DNA from: Rhodomicrobium sp. Az07
GTDB lineage: Bacteria; Pseudomonadota; Alphaproteobacteria; Rhizobiales; Rhodomicrobiaceae
Length of the DNA stretch: 64,000 nt
Direction: 5' to 3'
Assembly (NCBI RefSeq): GCF_018619475.1
Contig: NZ_JAHFZG010000017.1
Span: 1 to 64,000, forward strand
Under the pieces are notes generated by a model. That model did not search any database. It was not told where the DNA came from and saw only the letters and a program-made list of their open reading frames with translations. Below are positions 1 through 7,097 of this stretch, piece after piece. How positions within the stretch are numbered: position 1 is the first letter of the stretch; the number at the start of each line of letters is the position of its first letter. Both the position numbers and the translations under genes were made by a program.

Positions 1-217
1 CAAGACCGTAGGCGGCATGACTGAGATCATGTATCGCGGCATCGAACGCGTCCGGTCGCGGTTCATCCTGACAATGGCAGCCAACAATCTGGCACGACTG
101 CCCCGACTGCTCGCCGCCTGAGACCGAGGAACGACGGCCCGGCAGGGCACACAGCCCCGGAAATTCTCGGAAACGGAAGATCCTTCCCGTCGGCCGACTA
201 TTTCAGCGGCCTGTTAG
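1..217 (+). mobile_element. Right end of an insertion sequence (DDE transposase type)
   Basis: The window opens inside an insertion sequence. It holds the last codons of a transposase (stop at 119-121) and about 95 bases of non-coding end. The right boundary is inferred: the gene remnant on the other strand stops being plausible coding sequence at about 217, where the sequence reads ctgttag, and its last four codons and stop lie in what looks like the IS terminus. The left end and both terminal repeats are outside the window or cannot be paired, so the exact boundary and family are not proven. Confidence 0.55.
2..121 (+). CDS. Transposase, C-terminal 39 residues (partial)
   Basis: The frame is open from the window edge and encodes 39 residues ending in the pattern NNLARLPRLLAA. 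A final helix of the type AAYNLVRLPKLL closes many IS5/IS1182-like DDE transposases, and the preceding TEIMYRGIERVRSRF resembles their KTRHRG segment. The catalytic residues would lie to the left, outside the window. The family assignment rests on this short tail only, so it is limited to 'IS5/IS1182-like DDE transposase'. Confidence 0.6.
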   Translation, partial: KTVGGMTEIMYRGIERVRSRFILTMAANNLARLPRLLAA

Positions 218-496
218 AGGCGTAACCTCATACTGCCCGTTTACCTCGCGGCTTCCGAGTGTCTGAATCGTCCCGGCCTGGTTGAACACGACAATATTGT
301 TCGGGTCCAGCGTGTCGTCCAGGCTGACGATGACCTTGTACTCGGCGATCGTGGCGCTCCCGACCGCCGCATCAACTGCCGCAGTCGTATTATTTGTACT
401 ACCCAACAGCGTATAATTTGTGCCATCGAAGTAGTAAATATATTTGGTGGTTCCCGCTATATCGCGGCCCTATACTTCTACTAGTTGGTCGGCCAT
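203..496 (-). pseudogene. Broken small gene with in-frame amber codon, cut by the IS end
   Basis: On the minus strand an ATG (494-496) preceded by an AAGGG-type ribosome site starts MADQLVEV. A TAG at 470-472 follows as codon 9, then the same frame stays open for about 88 codons (GRDIAGTTKYIYYFDG..., ...VSLDDTLDPNNIVVFNQAG...) and runs into the insertion sequence end, where it stops at 203-205. The product is not recognised. The Gly/Asn/Thr-rich, beta-strand-like composition would suit a secreted or structural protein. The gene lacks its 3' part because of the insertion. The amber codon may be an inactivating mutation or a start-site illusion; a TTG at 404-406 could open the rest. Confidence 0.45.
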
Positions 497-1041
497 ACCG
501 ATACCCTTTTTTACTATTTAAAACCGAGCGTATACGGAAGATGTACTTATGCTATACGCGCGCATTACTGGCGATTGCAAAGTATCTCGCTGTAGTTTCA
601 CACGGATTAATTTCACCACTCTGGATTGGAAAAAACGATGCGCCTGCAAAAAAAGAGGCGTCCTGGTGCGTCGCGCTATCGAGGTACCGGCAGGGCGTGC
701 CCACGGTTGTGTAGCGCAGCTGCCTCGTTTGGGGGCACGGTTGCGAAAGGCGGGGAGCAGGGTGTTCGGGCTATCGATGAGGTGCTACCAGGACAAGTCG
801 CCGTGCACGCTCGCTAGTGGAGCGAATTTGACATTTGAGTCCCGGTTGCTGAAAGCTCTCGCTCAAATGTCAAATTCGCTCCACTAGAGACTGAGATTTG
901 AACTTGAGGGCCGTGGGCCGCGCTACACACAACAGCTCTGGACGGTACTGACTTTGCTCTTCTACTACAGATAGGGTATAAAAACCGTAAACTACCTAAA
1001 ATTGCAAACTGTCGGCGCAGCAGACCAAGTTTCGTTGTACT
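497..1041. other. Gene-free stretch with mobile-element debris character
   Basis: No frame in these 545 bases has a convincing product. Several open frames of 60 to 110 codons exist, but their translations are of mixed composition and overlap each other. Base composition switches from AT-rich (497-640) to GC-rich (660-810) and back, as expected of decayed inserts. The only clear structure is the 26-bp inverted repeat at 814-887. Confidence 0.5.
814..887. repeat. Perfect 26-bp inverted repeat with 22-base loop
   Basis: The left arm at 814-839 (starts CTAGTGGAGCGAATTTGAC) and the right arm at 862-887 are exact reverse complements over 26 bases. They enclose a 22-base spacer. The inner 20 bases of the right arm (863-882) match 17 of 20 bases at 11237-11256, so this looks like one copy of a dispersed palindromic element and not a terminator, as there is no T run. 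It could also be a miniature element or a recombinase site. Confidence 0.8.
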
Positions 1042-1245
1042 TCAATAAAACCGGGATGCAGTATAGGTTGAGTTCGCTCCCAATACCGAGGTGAACTGCC
1101 TTCCGTGCTGCATGTTGCTGTTGCGGGCACCACACATCTGGTTCGGCCGCGCGACTTCCACGCCGCGCAGCAGATAGGGGCAGACCTTATGCCCCGGCTC
1201 CGGCTTCGTCGTGCGCGGACGCCGGTACAGCGCCTCGATCCCCAA
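1042..1245 (-). pseudogene. IS3-family OrfB transposase remnant
   Basis: The minus-strand frame begins with GIEALYRRPRTTKPEPGHK, then PYLLRGVEVARPNQM. This is the characteristic segment of IS3-family OrfB (consensus GIEALYRRP.T.KP.PGH..YPYLLR...V.RPNQVW). The catalytic core that should follow (MDITYIPM...) is absent. The frame continues through unrelated residues to GRQFTSVL, which resembles the downstream GSQFTS motif, and stops at 1042. It is therefore a fragment with an internal deletion. It lies only 6 bases past the stop codon of ccrM. Confidence 0.7.
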
Positions 1246-1251
1246 CCGCTA

Positions 1252-2422
<1,171 letters not shown>

Positions 2423-2895
2423 CGACGCAAAAAGGGTTAACGAGATGGGGAAAGCGCGCGGCGCTTTTGCGAGCAACAGTTACATGTTAAAGGGAAGTGG
2501 CTTAACAGAAGGCATGGCTTGCAGGTATCTTGAAAGCAGGAAGGTTGCTTTCCAAATTGTTGATGCGCCGGTTAAACCGAGAAAAAATTGACGCCGCCCA
2601 GCGCTCACAGTAGGCGCCCCATAACTTCGGATGTGAAATCTCTCACTTTGGATCATCTCAGATATGAACCTGGATAGATATTCGACAGACAGACTGCAGA
2701 GACTTTCAAATCTGAAAAATGTCGGAGCGAAGCAAATATTTGTGAGCGAACGCGTTATTCGCGATCTTCCGATGGAAAAGGTATTTATTCAAGGCGCCGG
2801 TTCGAGGAAGCTTCTATCAGCCATACCATTTCATGAGAATGTCTATTGCACTGTTTGTCCGGTTTGCATTGACAAGAAAAATTCAATAACTCTGA

Positions 2896-2903
2896 TAAAA
2901 TTA
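2896..2903. repeat. 8-bp target site duplication, left copy
   Basis: TAAAATTA directly precedes the left end GGCGATATT of the transposon. The identical octamer follows the right end at 6059-6066. Eight-base duplications are the rule for the IS1595 family. Confidence 0.92.
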
Positions 2904-2933
2904 GGCGATATTATAGTTGACGTACCCAGCGAA
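2904..2933 (+). repeat. Left terminal inverted repeat, 30 bp
   Basis: It starts GGCGATATTATAGTTGACG and ends CCCAGCGAA, and is identical to the reverse complement of 6029-6058. Identity ends sharply at base 31 (2934 against 6028). It is read through in frame from the disrupted host gene as GDIIVDVPSE. Confidence 0.93.
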
Positions 2934-2975
2934 TCGCATGAGAGATTGCTATCCAAAGCAAACGGAGAAGCAATC

Positions 2976-3287
2976 ATGCCAAGCAGCACTTATGCGGTTT
3001 TTCGGGATGCTGTCCTAAAGAGGAAGCAGGTCGTCTGCATGTACCAAGGGTACGAACGGCAGCTTTGTCCGCACGTTCTCGGCTATAAAGACGGCCGTGA
3101 AAAAGTGCTGTCGTTCCAGTTTGGCGGCGGTAGTAGCAAGGGTCTGCCCCATGGTGGGCAATGGCGCTGCATGTTTTTGGAGGAAATCACCGACGCCAGA
3201 GCGCAGGACGGCGATTGGTACACAGGGACAGGGCATAGTAGGATACAAACCTGTGTTGATGACGTTGACGTAGAGGTTGCCTTTTAG
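2976..3287 (+). CDS. Transposon cargo: small conserved hypothetical protein (103 aa)
   Basis: The ATG at 2976 has a GGAG site 8 bases upstream (2964-2967), so it is preferred over the longer open frame that enters from the interrupted host gene through the terminal repeat. The product begins MPSSTYAVFRDAVLKRKQVV and holds CPHVLGYKDGREKVL, FQFGGGSSKGLP and GGQWRCMFLEEI. Proteins with this layout recur as conserved hypotheticals in alphaproteobacteria and look like a small beta-rich, WYL-like ligand-binding fold; I know no function. No helix-turn-helix is visible. It converges on the 62-residue gene with only 2 bases between them. Confidence 0.75.
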   Translation: MPSSTYAVFRDAVLKRKQVVCMYQGYERQLCPHVLGYKDGREKVLSFQFGGGSSKGLPHGGQWRCMFLEEITDARAQDGDWYTGTGHSRIQTCVDDVDVEVAF

Positions 3288-3289
3288 GC

Positions 3290-3478
3290 TCAATACTTCA
3301 TAGCCGCGTATTCTCTGGCGCGCTCCTCGGAGTCCGGTCCATAAAATACGGCGGAGTAGACAGCTCCTTCGTGCTCATTGTCGACCACCTCGACCGACCA
3401 AACGCCGGGAGCGTCATGCCTTTCGACGATGGAAATCTGCATTTTCGCGTCTCCGCGTTCTTTTATATCCTGATTCAT
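3290..3478 (-). CDS. Transposon cargo: hypothetical protein (62 aa)
   Basis: The frame encodes MNQDIKERGDAKMQISIVER, then EVVDNEHEGAVYSAVFYGPD and a helix SEERAREYAAMKY. An AAGGGAGAAG ribosome site sits just upstream of the ATG at 3476-3478, which supports this start over the internal ATG at codon 13. It is a soluble alpha/beta-looking protein without recognised family or catalytic motif. The transcript would run toward the convergent 103-residue gene, so the two form a tail-to-tail pair at the left end of the element. Confidence 0.65.
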   Translation of the reverse strand: MNQDIKERGDAKMQISIVERHDAPGVWSVEVVDNEHEGAVYSAVFYGPDSEERAREYAAMKY

Positions 3479-3560
3479 AGACTTCTCCCTTAAGTTGATT
3501 GGGGAATGATCTCGTGACCAAGCCGTTCCAATATGCGTAACCGCTCATGGTCTCGAGATT

Positions 3561-3588
3561 AAAAAACCCGCTATTTGCGGGTCTTTTT
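3561..3588 (-). terminator. Rho-independent terminator, also usable from the other strand
   Basis: The stem ACCCGC (3566-3571) / GCGGGT (3577-3582) encloses a 5-base loop. On the minus strand it is followed by six T, ending the transposase-PIN operon. On the plus strand the T-rich run CTTTTT follows. The TAG stop codon of the 57-residue gene (3571-3573) lies at the edge of the stem and loop. Confidence 0.85.
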
Positions 3589-3744
3589 GGTCTTTGGCTC
3601 AGGCTCTTTCGTAGGCTTCGGCGTCTTTGGCGGCACTATCTTGCCGAAGGCGCGCTCGAAGGCTTCGCCTGTCTCGTCCGCTTCGAGTTCCCGCGCGGTT
3701 TGACGGAAGCGCTCACTTTGTTCTTTAGATTCAATCTTCTTCAT
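3571..3744 (-). CDS. Transposon cargo: short charged protein (57 aa)
   Basis: Starting at the ATG at 3742-3744, the frame encodes MKKIESKEQSERFRQTAREL, then EADETGEAFERAFGKIVPPK and a lysine/proline-rich tail ending KKTRK. Short proteins with the pattern RQTAREL.AD...F..A..K are common next to mobile and toxin-antitoxin genes in alphaproteobacteria, but I know no function. It overlaps the 3' end of the PIN gene by 14 bases, which suggests coupled translation, and its stop codon lies in the operon terminator. The basic tail could bind nucleic acid. Confidence 0.7.
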   Translation of the reverse strand: MKKIESKEQSERFRQTARELEADETGEAFERAFGKIVPPKTPKPTKEPEPKTKKTRK

Positions 3745-4315
3745 CGTGAAGCTCCAGCGCCTCCGCGTCTAAGTTGCCATCCTTATAAGAGAAGATATCC
3801 AACTGCGGAGGCGTCTGAGGATCGGGCGGCAACGGAAGTTCATGCAGTCCGCAAACCCTCAGACCGGCCTGCTTGGCAAAGTTCATAAGCACCCTGTCGC
3901 AGGCATAAAGCACCTGAACGCCAGCCATTTTGCATATGGAGACAATCTGTCTGTCTACTTTTATCTTCTGATACGGAGCCTCGCTCTTCGCCGTTTTGTT
4001 GCCTTCTGCGATTGCGCGCCTATTGATTTCTGACAGTTCAATCGCCGCGATTTCATCAAACGGCCTGATGTCAAAAAACTCAGATTTTTGAAGGAGATGG
4101 ATATATCCCAATCCTTCCTTTCCGGTTCGAACGAGAACTTCGCTCAGAACCGGAGTTGGTATCACAATCTTCCTATTCGCCTGCTGCAACGTCGCGAGAA
4201 GGTGGTCAACCCGATCTTTAGCACGGGGAATAGGCTTGCCCGTAACAGGGTCACACGGGCTCTTGGCTTCAGGATGAAGCACCAATGTTAAAACACTGGC
4301 ATCCATCCCATCCAT
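3731..4315 (-). CDS. Transposon cargo: PIN-domain protein, putative RNase (194 aa)
   Basis: The N-terminus MDGMDASVLTLVLHP fits the first strand of a PIN domain with Asp5. PTPVLSEVLV supplies the conserved Glu59, KVDRQIVSI Asp121 and LYACDRVL Asp140, giving the usual acidic metal-binding quartet. PIN proteins are Mg-dependent RNases, often toxins of type II toxin-antitoxin pairs (VapC). At 194 residues it is longer than a typical VapC (about 130), with a C-terminal tail. Its start codon overlaps the stop of the upstream gene (TAATG), so the two are translationally coupled. Activity is inferred from motifs. Confidence 0.75.
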   Translation of the reverse strand: MDGMDASVLTLVLHPEAKSPCDPVTGKPIPRAKDRVDHLLATLQQANRKIVIPTPVLSEVLVRTGKEGLGYIHLLQKSEFFDIRPFDEIAAIELSEINRRAIAEGNKTAKSEAPYQKIKVDRQIVSICKMAGVQVLYACDRVLMNFAKQAGLRVCGLHELPLPPDPQTPPQLDIFSYKDGNLDAEALELHDEED

Positions 4316-5046
4316 TAATCATTCCCTTCATCTAAAATGCTCCCGATTGGGTCATCAACCCAATCCGCCTTCACCTTCCGCAAGGCTGCAACAACATCCA
4401 ATAAGGATTCATCGGACATTTTATCGAAGGAGTCGACATGGAAACTATCCATTGCCCACTGTCCTGTCGCGGACAGGCTCCAACTGCCACGCCCCCAGAG
4501 CCTGACAGGCTCAAAGAGGTGCCCACTTATTTCCTTCGCCAAGTCTCTTTTCGCGTAACATCCGCTTATGGTGCTACCATCTAAAGTTCTAAGCTGGATC
4601 GGGACCATAGCCTTGGCTCCGCCAATCCGTTGCAGCCTACCGTCGACCTTTCCATGTTGCTGCACACCCTTAAGGAGAGGGGGTAATTCGGATATTCCAG
4701 GAAATGGAATGATCTCAGCGCTCTTTTCTCCGTCAACCTCAACAAGGCTCGCTCCGGTCTTATCCTCCTTGAGCATCCTGTTGATGTTTCTATAGCTCTG
4801 CATGGAGGCTATTGGCGCGACGCCGCGACGTATTTCGTCGCTTCGTCTCTTGATATCAGGCAAGCCACTTTCGTCGATACGAAGCACAGGAACCGTGCTT
4901 CCACTCTCGACGCGAAGCAAATGCATCTGCTGCGGCTTACCCAAAAGCGTAGCCAATTCAGTAAGATATTTGGTCAAGCGGTCAAGCGGCATAGTCTCAG
5001 CCGTATACGCCTTGATCTCCCATCTAACTTCGCTGTGCTTGTTCAT
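4315..5046 (-). CDS. Transposon cargo: unknown protein coupled to the PIN gene (243 aa)
   Basis: This is not recognised as a family with known function. It starts MNKHSEVRWEIKAYTAETMP; the N-terminal 60 residues (LDRLTKYLTELATLLG, then MHLLRVESGSTVPVLRI) look like an alpha/beta module. The middle holds a Pro/Gly-rich stretch and the C-terminal half a beta-rich part (GCYAKRDLAKEISGH, VRLWGRGSWSLSATGQW). It starts 11 bases after the transposase stop, has no obvious ribosome site of its own, and its stop codon overlaps the PIN start. Position suggests a partner or antidote of the PIN protein; no DNA-binding motif is evident. Confidence 0.7.
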   Translation of the reverse strand: MNKHSEVRWEIKAYTAETMPLDRLTKYLTELATLLGKPQQMHLLRVESGSTVPVLRIDESGLPDIKRRSDEIRRGVAPIASMQSYRNINRMLKEDKTGASLVEVDGEKSAEIIPFPGISELPPLLKGVQQHGKVDGRLQRIGGAKAMVPIQLRTLDGSTISGCYAKRDLAKEISGHLFEPVRLWGRGSWSLSATGQWAMDSFHVDSFDKMSDESLLDVVAALRKVKADWVDDPIGSILDEGND

Positions 5047-5057
5047 GGGGACGAATC

Positions 5058-5996
5058 TTAATTGATGACCGATTCGCCGTCCAGCGACGAGTCCCGGTAC
5101 TTCAAACGCTTTCCCTGAATGCCAAGCAACGCCTTGGTTGCCCGTTCGCCATCATTCACACCCTTCGCGACGCGGTTGTTGTAGCGAAAATCGAATTCGG
5201 CGAGATAGCGATGCAGATGCTTCTCGTCGCAGTGCTGGTACACGCCCTTCATGCCGCGCTTGAAAATGGAGAAGTAGCCTTCCAGCGTGTTCACATGGAC
5301 GGAGCCGCGAACGTATTCGTCCTTGCCGTGCTCCACGGTGAAGTGGTGCTTAAACTCCTTGCCGATCTTGCCGTAGATCGCGGCCTCGTCCGTCATCAGC
5401 ATGCTTTCCTTGCGAAGGTTCGCGTCGATGATCGGCTTCACATTGGCCGTGTCCGCCTTGTCGATCACGAAGGAGCGGATTTCGCCGCCGCGTTCGATCA
5501 GAGAAAGCGCCGCTTGCTTGTGAGCATAGCCGCGAGCGTTCGGATGCTTCACCGCGCCTTCCTTCTTGCCGATGAAGGTTTCGTCCGCTTCCACGATGGA
5601 GCCGGGGCCGCCCATCGGGGCAAGGCTTCCGCTCCGCATCGCTTCGCGAATGCGATGGCTCATGAACCAAGCCGTCTTCAGCGTCACGCCGAGCGTGCGG
5701 TGAAGCTGGTTGGAGCTGATGCCCTTCTTGCTGGAGCACATGAGATAGATCGCCTGAAGCCAGATGTGCATTTTAACGTGGCTGTCTTCGAAGATCGTAC
5801 CAACCTTTACCGTGAAAGGCTTGCGGCAAGCATAGCACTTATAGGTGCCAATGCGGGTGCTCTTGCCGCCCATCTTGCCGATGCGATCACCGCCTCCGCA
5901 CTTCGGGCAAACCGGACCATTCGGCCAAACGTGAGCCTCAACCCAAGCGTAGGCGGCTTCTTCGTCGTGCAGGTGTTCGGCGTTGAGTGCGGACAT
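5058..5996 (-). CDS. IS1595-family transposase (ISXO2-like, 312 aa)
   Basis: An N-terminal zinc ribbon (Cys30, Cys33, Cys54, Cys57: CPKC and CYAC) is followed by a helical region and the ISXO2-like DDE core: Asp138 in IVEADETFIG, Asp203 in LMTDEAAIY and Glu239 in HVNTLEGYFS, with NxxE spacing as in this family. The length fits a full-size enzyme. The ATG at 5994-5996 has a TGGAGAAA ribosome site. It is the first gene of the minus-strand transposon operon and lies 32 bases inside the right terminal repeat. It appears intact, so the element may still be mobile. Confidence 0.93.
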   Translation of the reverse strand: MSALNAEHLHDEEAAYAWVEAHVWPNGPVCPKCGGGDRIGKMGGKSTRIGTYKCYACRKPFTVKVGTIFEDSHVKMHIWLQAIYLMCSSKKGISSNQLHRTLGVTLKTAWFMSHRIREAMRSGSLAPMGGPGSIVEADETFIGKKEGAVKHPNARGYAHKQAALSLIERGGEIRSFVIDKADTANVKPIIDANLRKESMLMTDEAAIYGKIGKEFKHHFTVEHGKDEYVRGSVHVNTLEGYFSIFKRGMKGVYQHCDEKHLHRYLAEFDFRYNNRVAKGVNDGERATKALLGIQGKRLKYRDSSLDGESVIN

Positions 5997-6028
5997 GGCT
6001 TTTCTCCAGTAAGATCAACTTACTAGAG

Positions 6029-6058
6029 TTCGCTGGGTACGTCAACTATAATATCGCC
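6029..6058 (-). repeat. Right terminal inverted repeat, 30 bp
   Basis: Reverse complement of 2904-2933, with no mismatch. It lies between the transposase ribosome site and the target duplication. Confidence 0.93.
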
Positions 6059-6066
6059 TAAAATTA
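6059..6066. repeat. 8-bp target site duplication, right copy
   Basis: TAAAATTA, identical to 2896-2903. The split host frame resumes at 6067. Confidence 0.92.
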
Positions 6067-7097
6067 GCTCGCGCCGGACTTGTTGTTCCTGTATTGCTAT
6101 CAGATTATGAACAATATAATGATTATTTTTGCAAAGGAATCCGGGGAATTGATCATATATCGGCTCACGAATTCGATTTTTTCTCCGAATTGCGCTGGCT
6201 TTCTGCATCTGATTCTCATATATGCCGCTCATGCGCTTGGAAAAAGATAAGCGAATCTCTTGATTCGATCAAAGCACAGCGCCGCGCGCGGTATGCACAA
6301 GAAAATTTGGAGGCAATATTTGATAATTCGTATCCATATATTAATAGGGATGAGCATATTTTTATGCTTGCAGAGAAAGCGATCAAAGATGGCAACTTAC
6401 GCTACCTAGAGCAAATTCGAAACATAGCATTTACCCTTAAAGCATTTCGCTCAGCTGACATCCTGAATGCAACATTGATGCTAGATCCTGATGAAATTAT
6501 TCCTGAAGAGGTAGCAATTATTAGTAAGGATCAACGTCAGTTGCGGACTCAGTTGAGATCGGAACTGCTCGAAGGTCTCGCGATCAACGTTCCGATCAAT
6601 TTGCCGATCGACGATTATATTGATCTTATAAGGGAAGTTCGTCCTCAGATAAATGATTTGGTTCAGGAAGAAATCGCCTCACCGCCTCGAAGGGGGGCCG
6701 AGCACGCCATTACCATGATTAAGAAAAGGGTTATGGAAATCAATCGGCAGATTGAGCGTCTTGAGAGTTCCACACGTTACGCTGCGGTAAACGCCCTAGG
6801 AACGACTATTAAAGACAACCCCATTATGTTCGGGAGCATCCTCTCCGCAGCGGCCCTTGGCCTCGCAGGTAGCCTGATCGGTTGCTCAGCCACACTTGCT
6901 GGCGGTTACGCCGCTCGAAAAGTCGCGCGGTGGGCAAAATCATATCCGACAATTTCAAGTTCTGAAAGTAAGCGCTTTGGCCGCTTTCTACGACGAGATT
7001 TGCAGCCCGGCGTGGATACGCTTATTGCGAAATATATGGGTGTTGAGAGGTCAGCGGTTCGGGTTCTTAGCATTAGAAAACGCCTAATATCGCGGAC

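Larger units (their letters stand above)
2904..6058 (-). mobile_element. Complete IS1595-type transposon with five cargo genes (3155 bp)
   Basis: Both ends are defined by perfect 30-bp terminal inverted repeats (2904-2933 and 6029-6058, beginning GGCGATATTATAG) and by an exact 8-bp direct duplication outside them. The transposase gene (5058-5996) lies on the minus strand near the right end and is followed in the same direction by an unknown 243-residue protein, a PIN-domain protein and a 57-residue protein. Two more small genes sit at the left end. The intact repeats, intact duplication and intact transposase suggest a recent insertion. IS1595 elements are known to carry passenger genes; this cargo set is not one whose function I know. 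Confidence 0.92.

Noticed and set aside
549-887. Open frame of 112 codons in the gene-free region
   Set aside because: It crosses the composition break and the inverted repeat, has no ribosome site and no coherent composition, and overlaps other frames of similar length.
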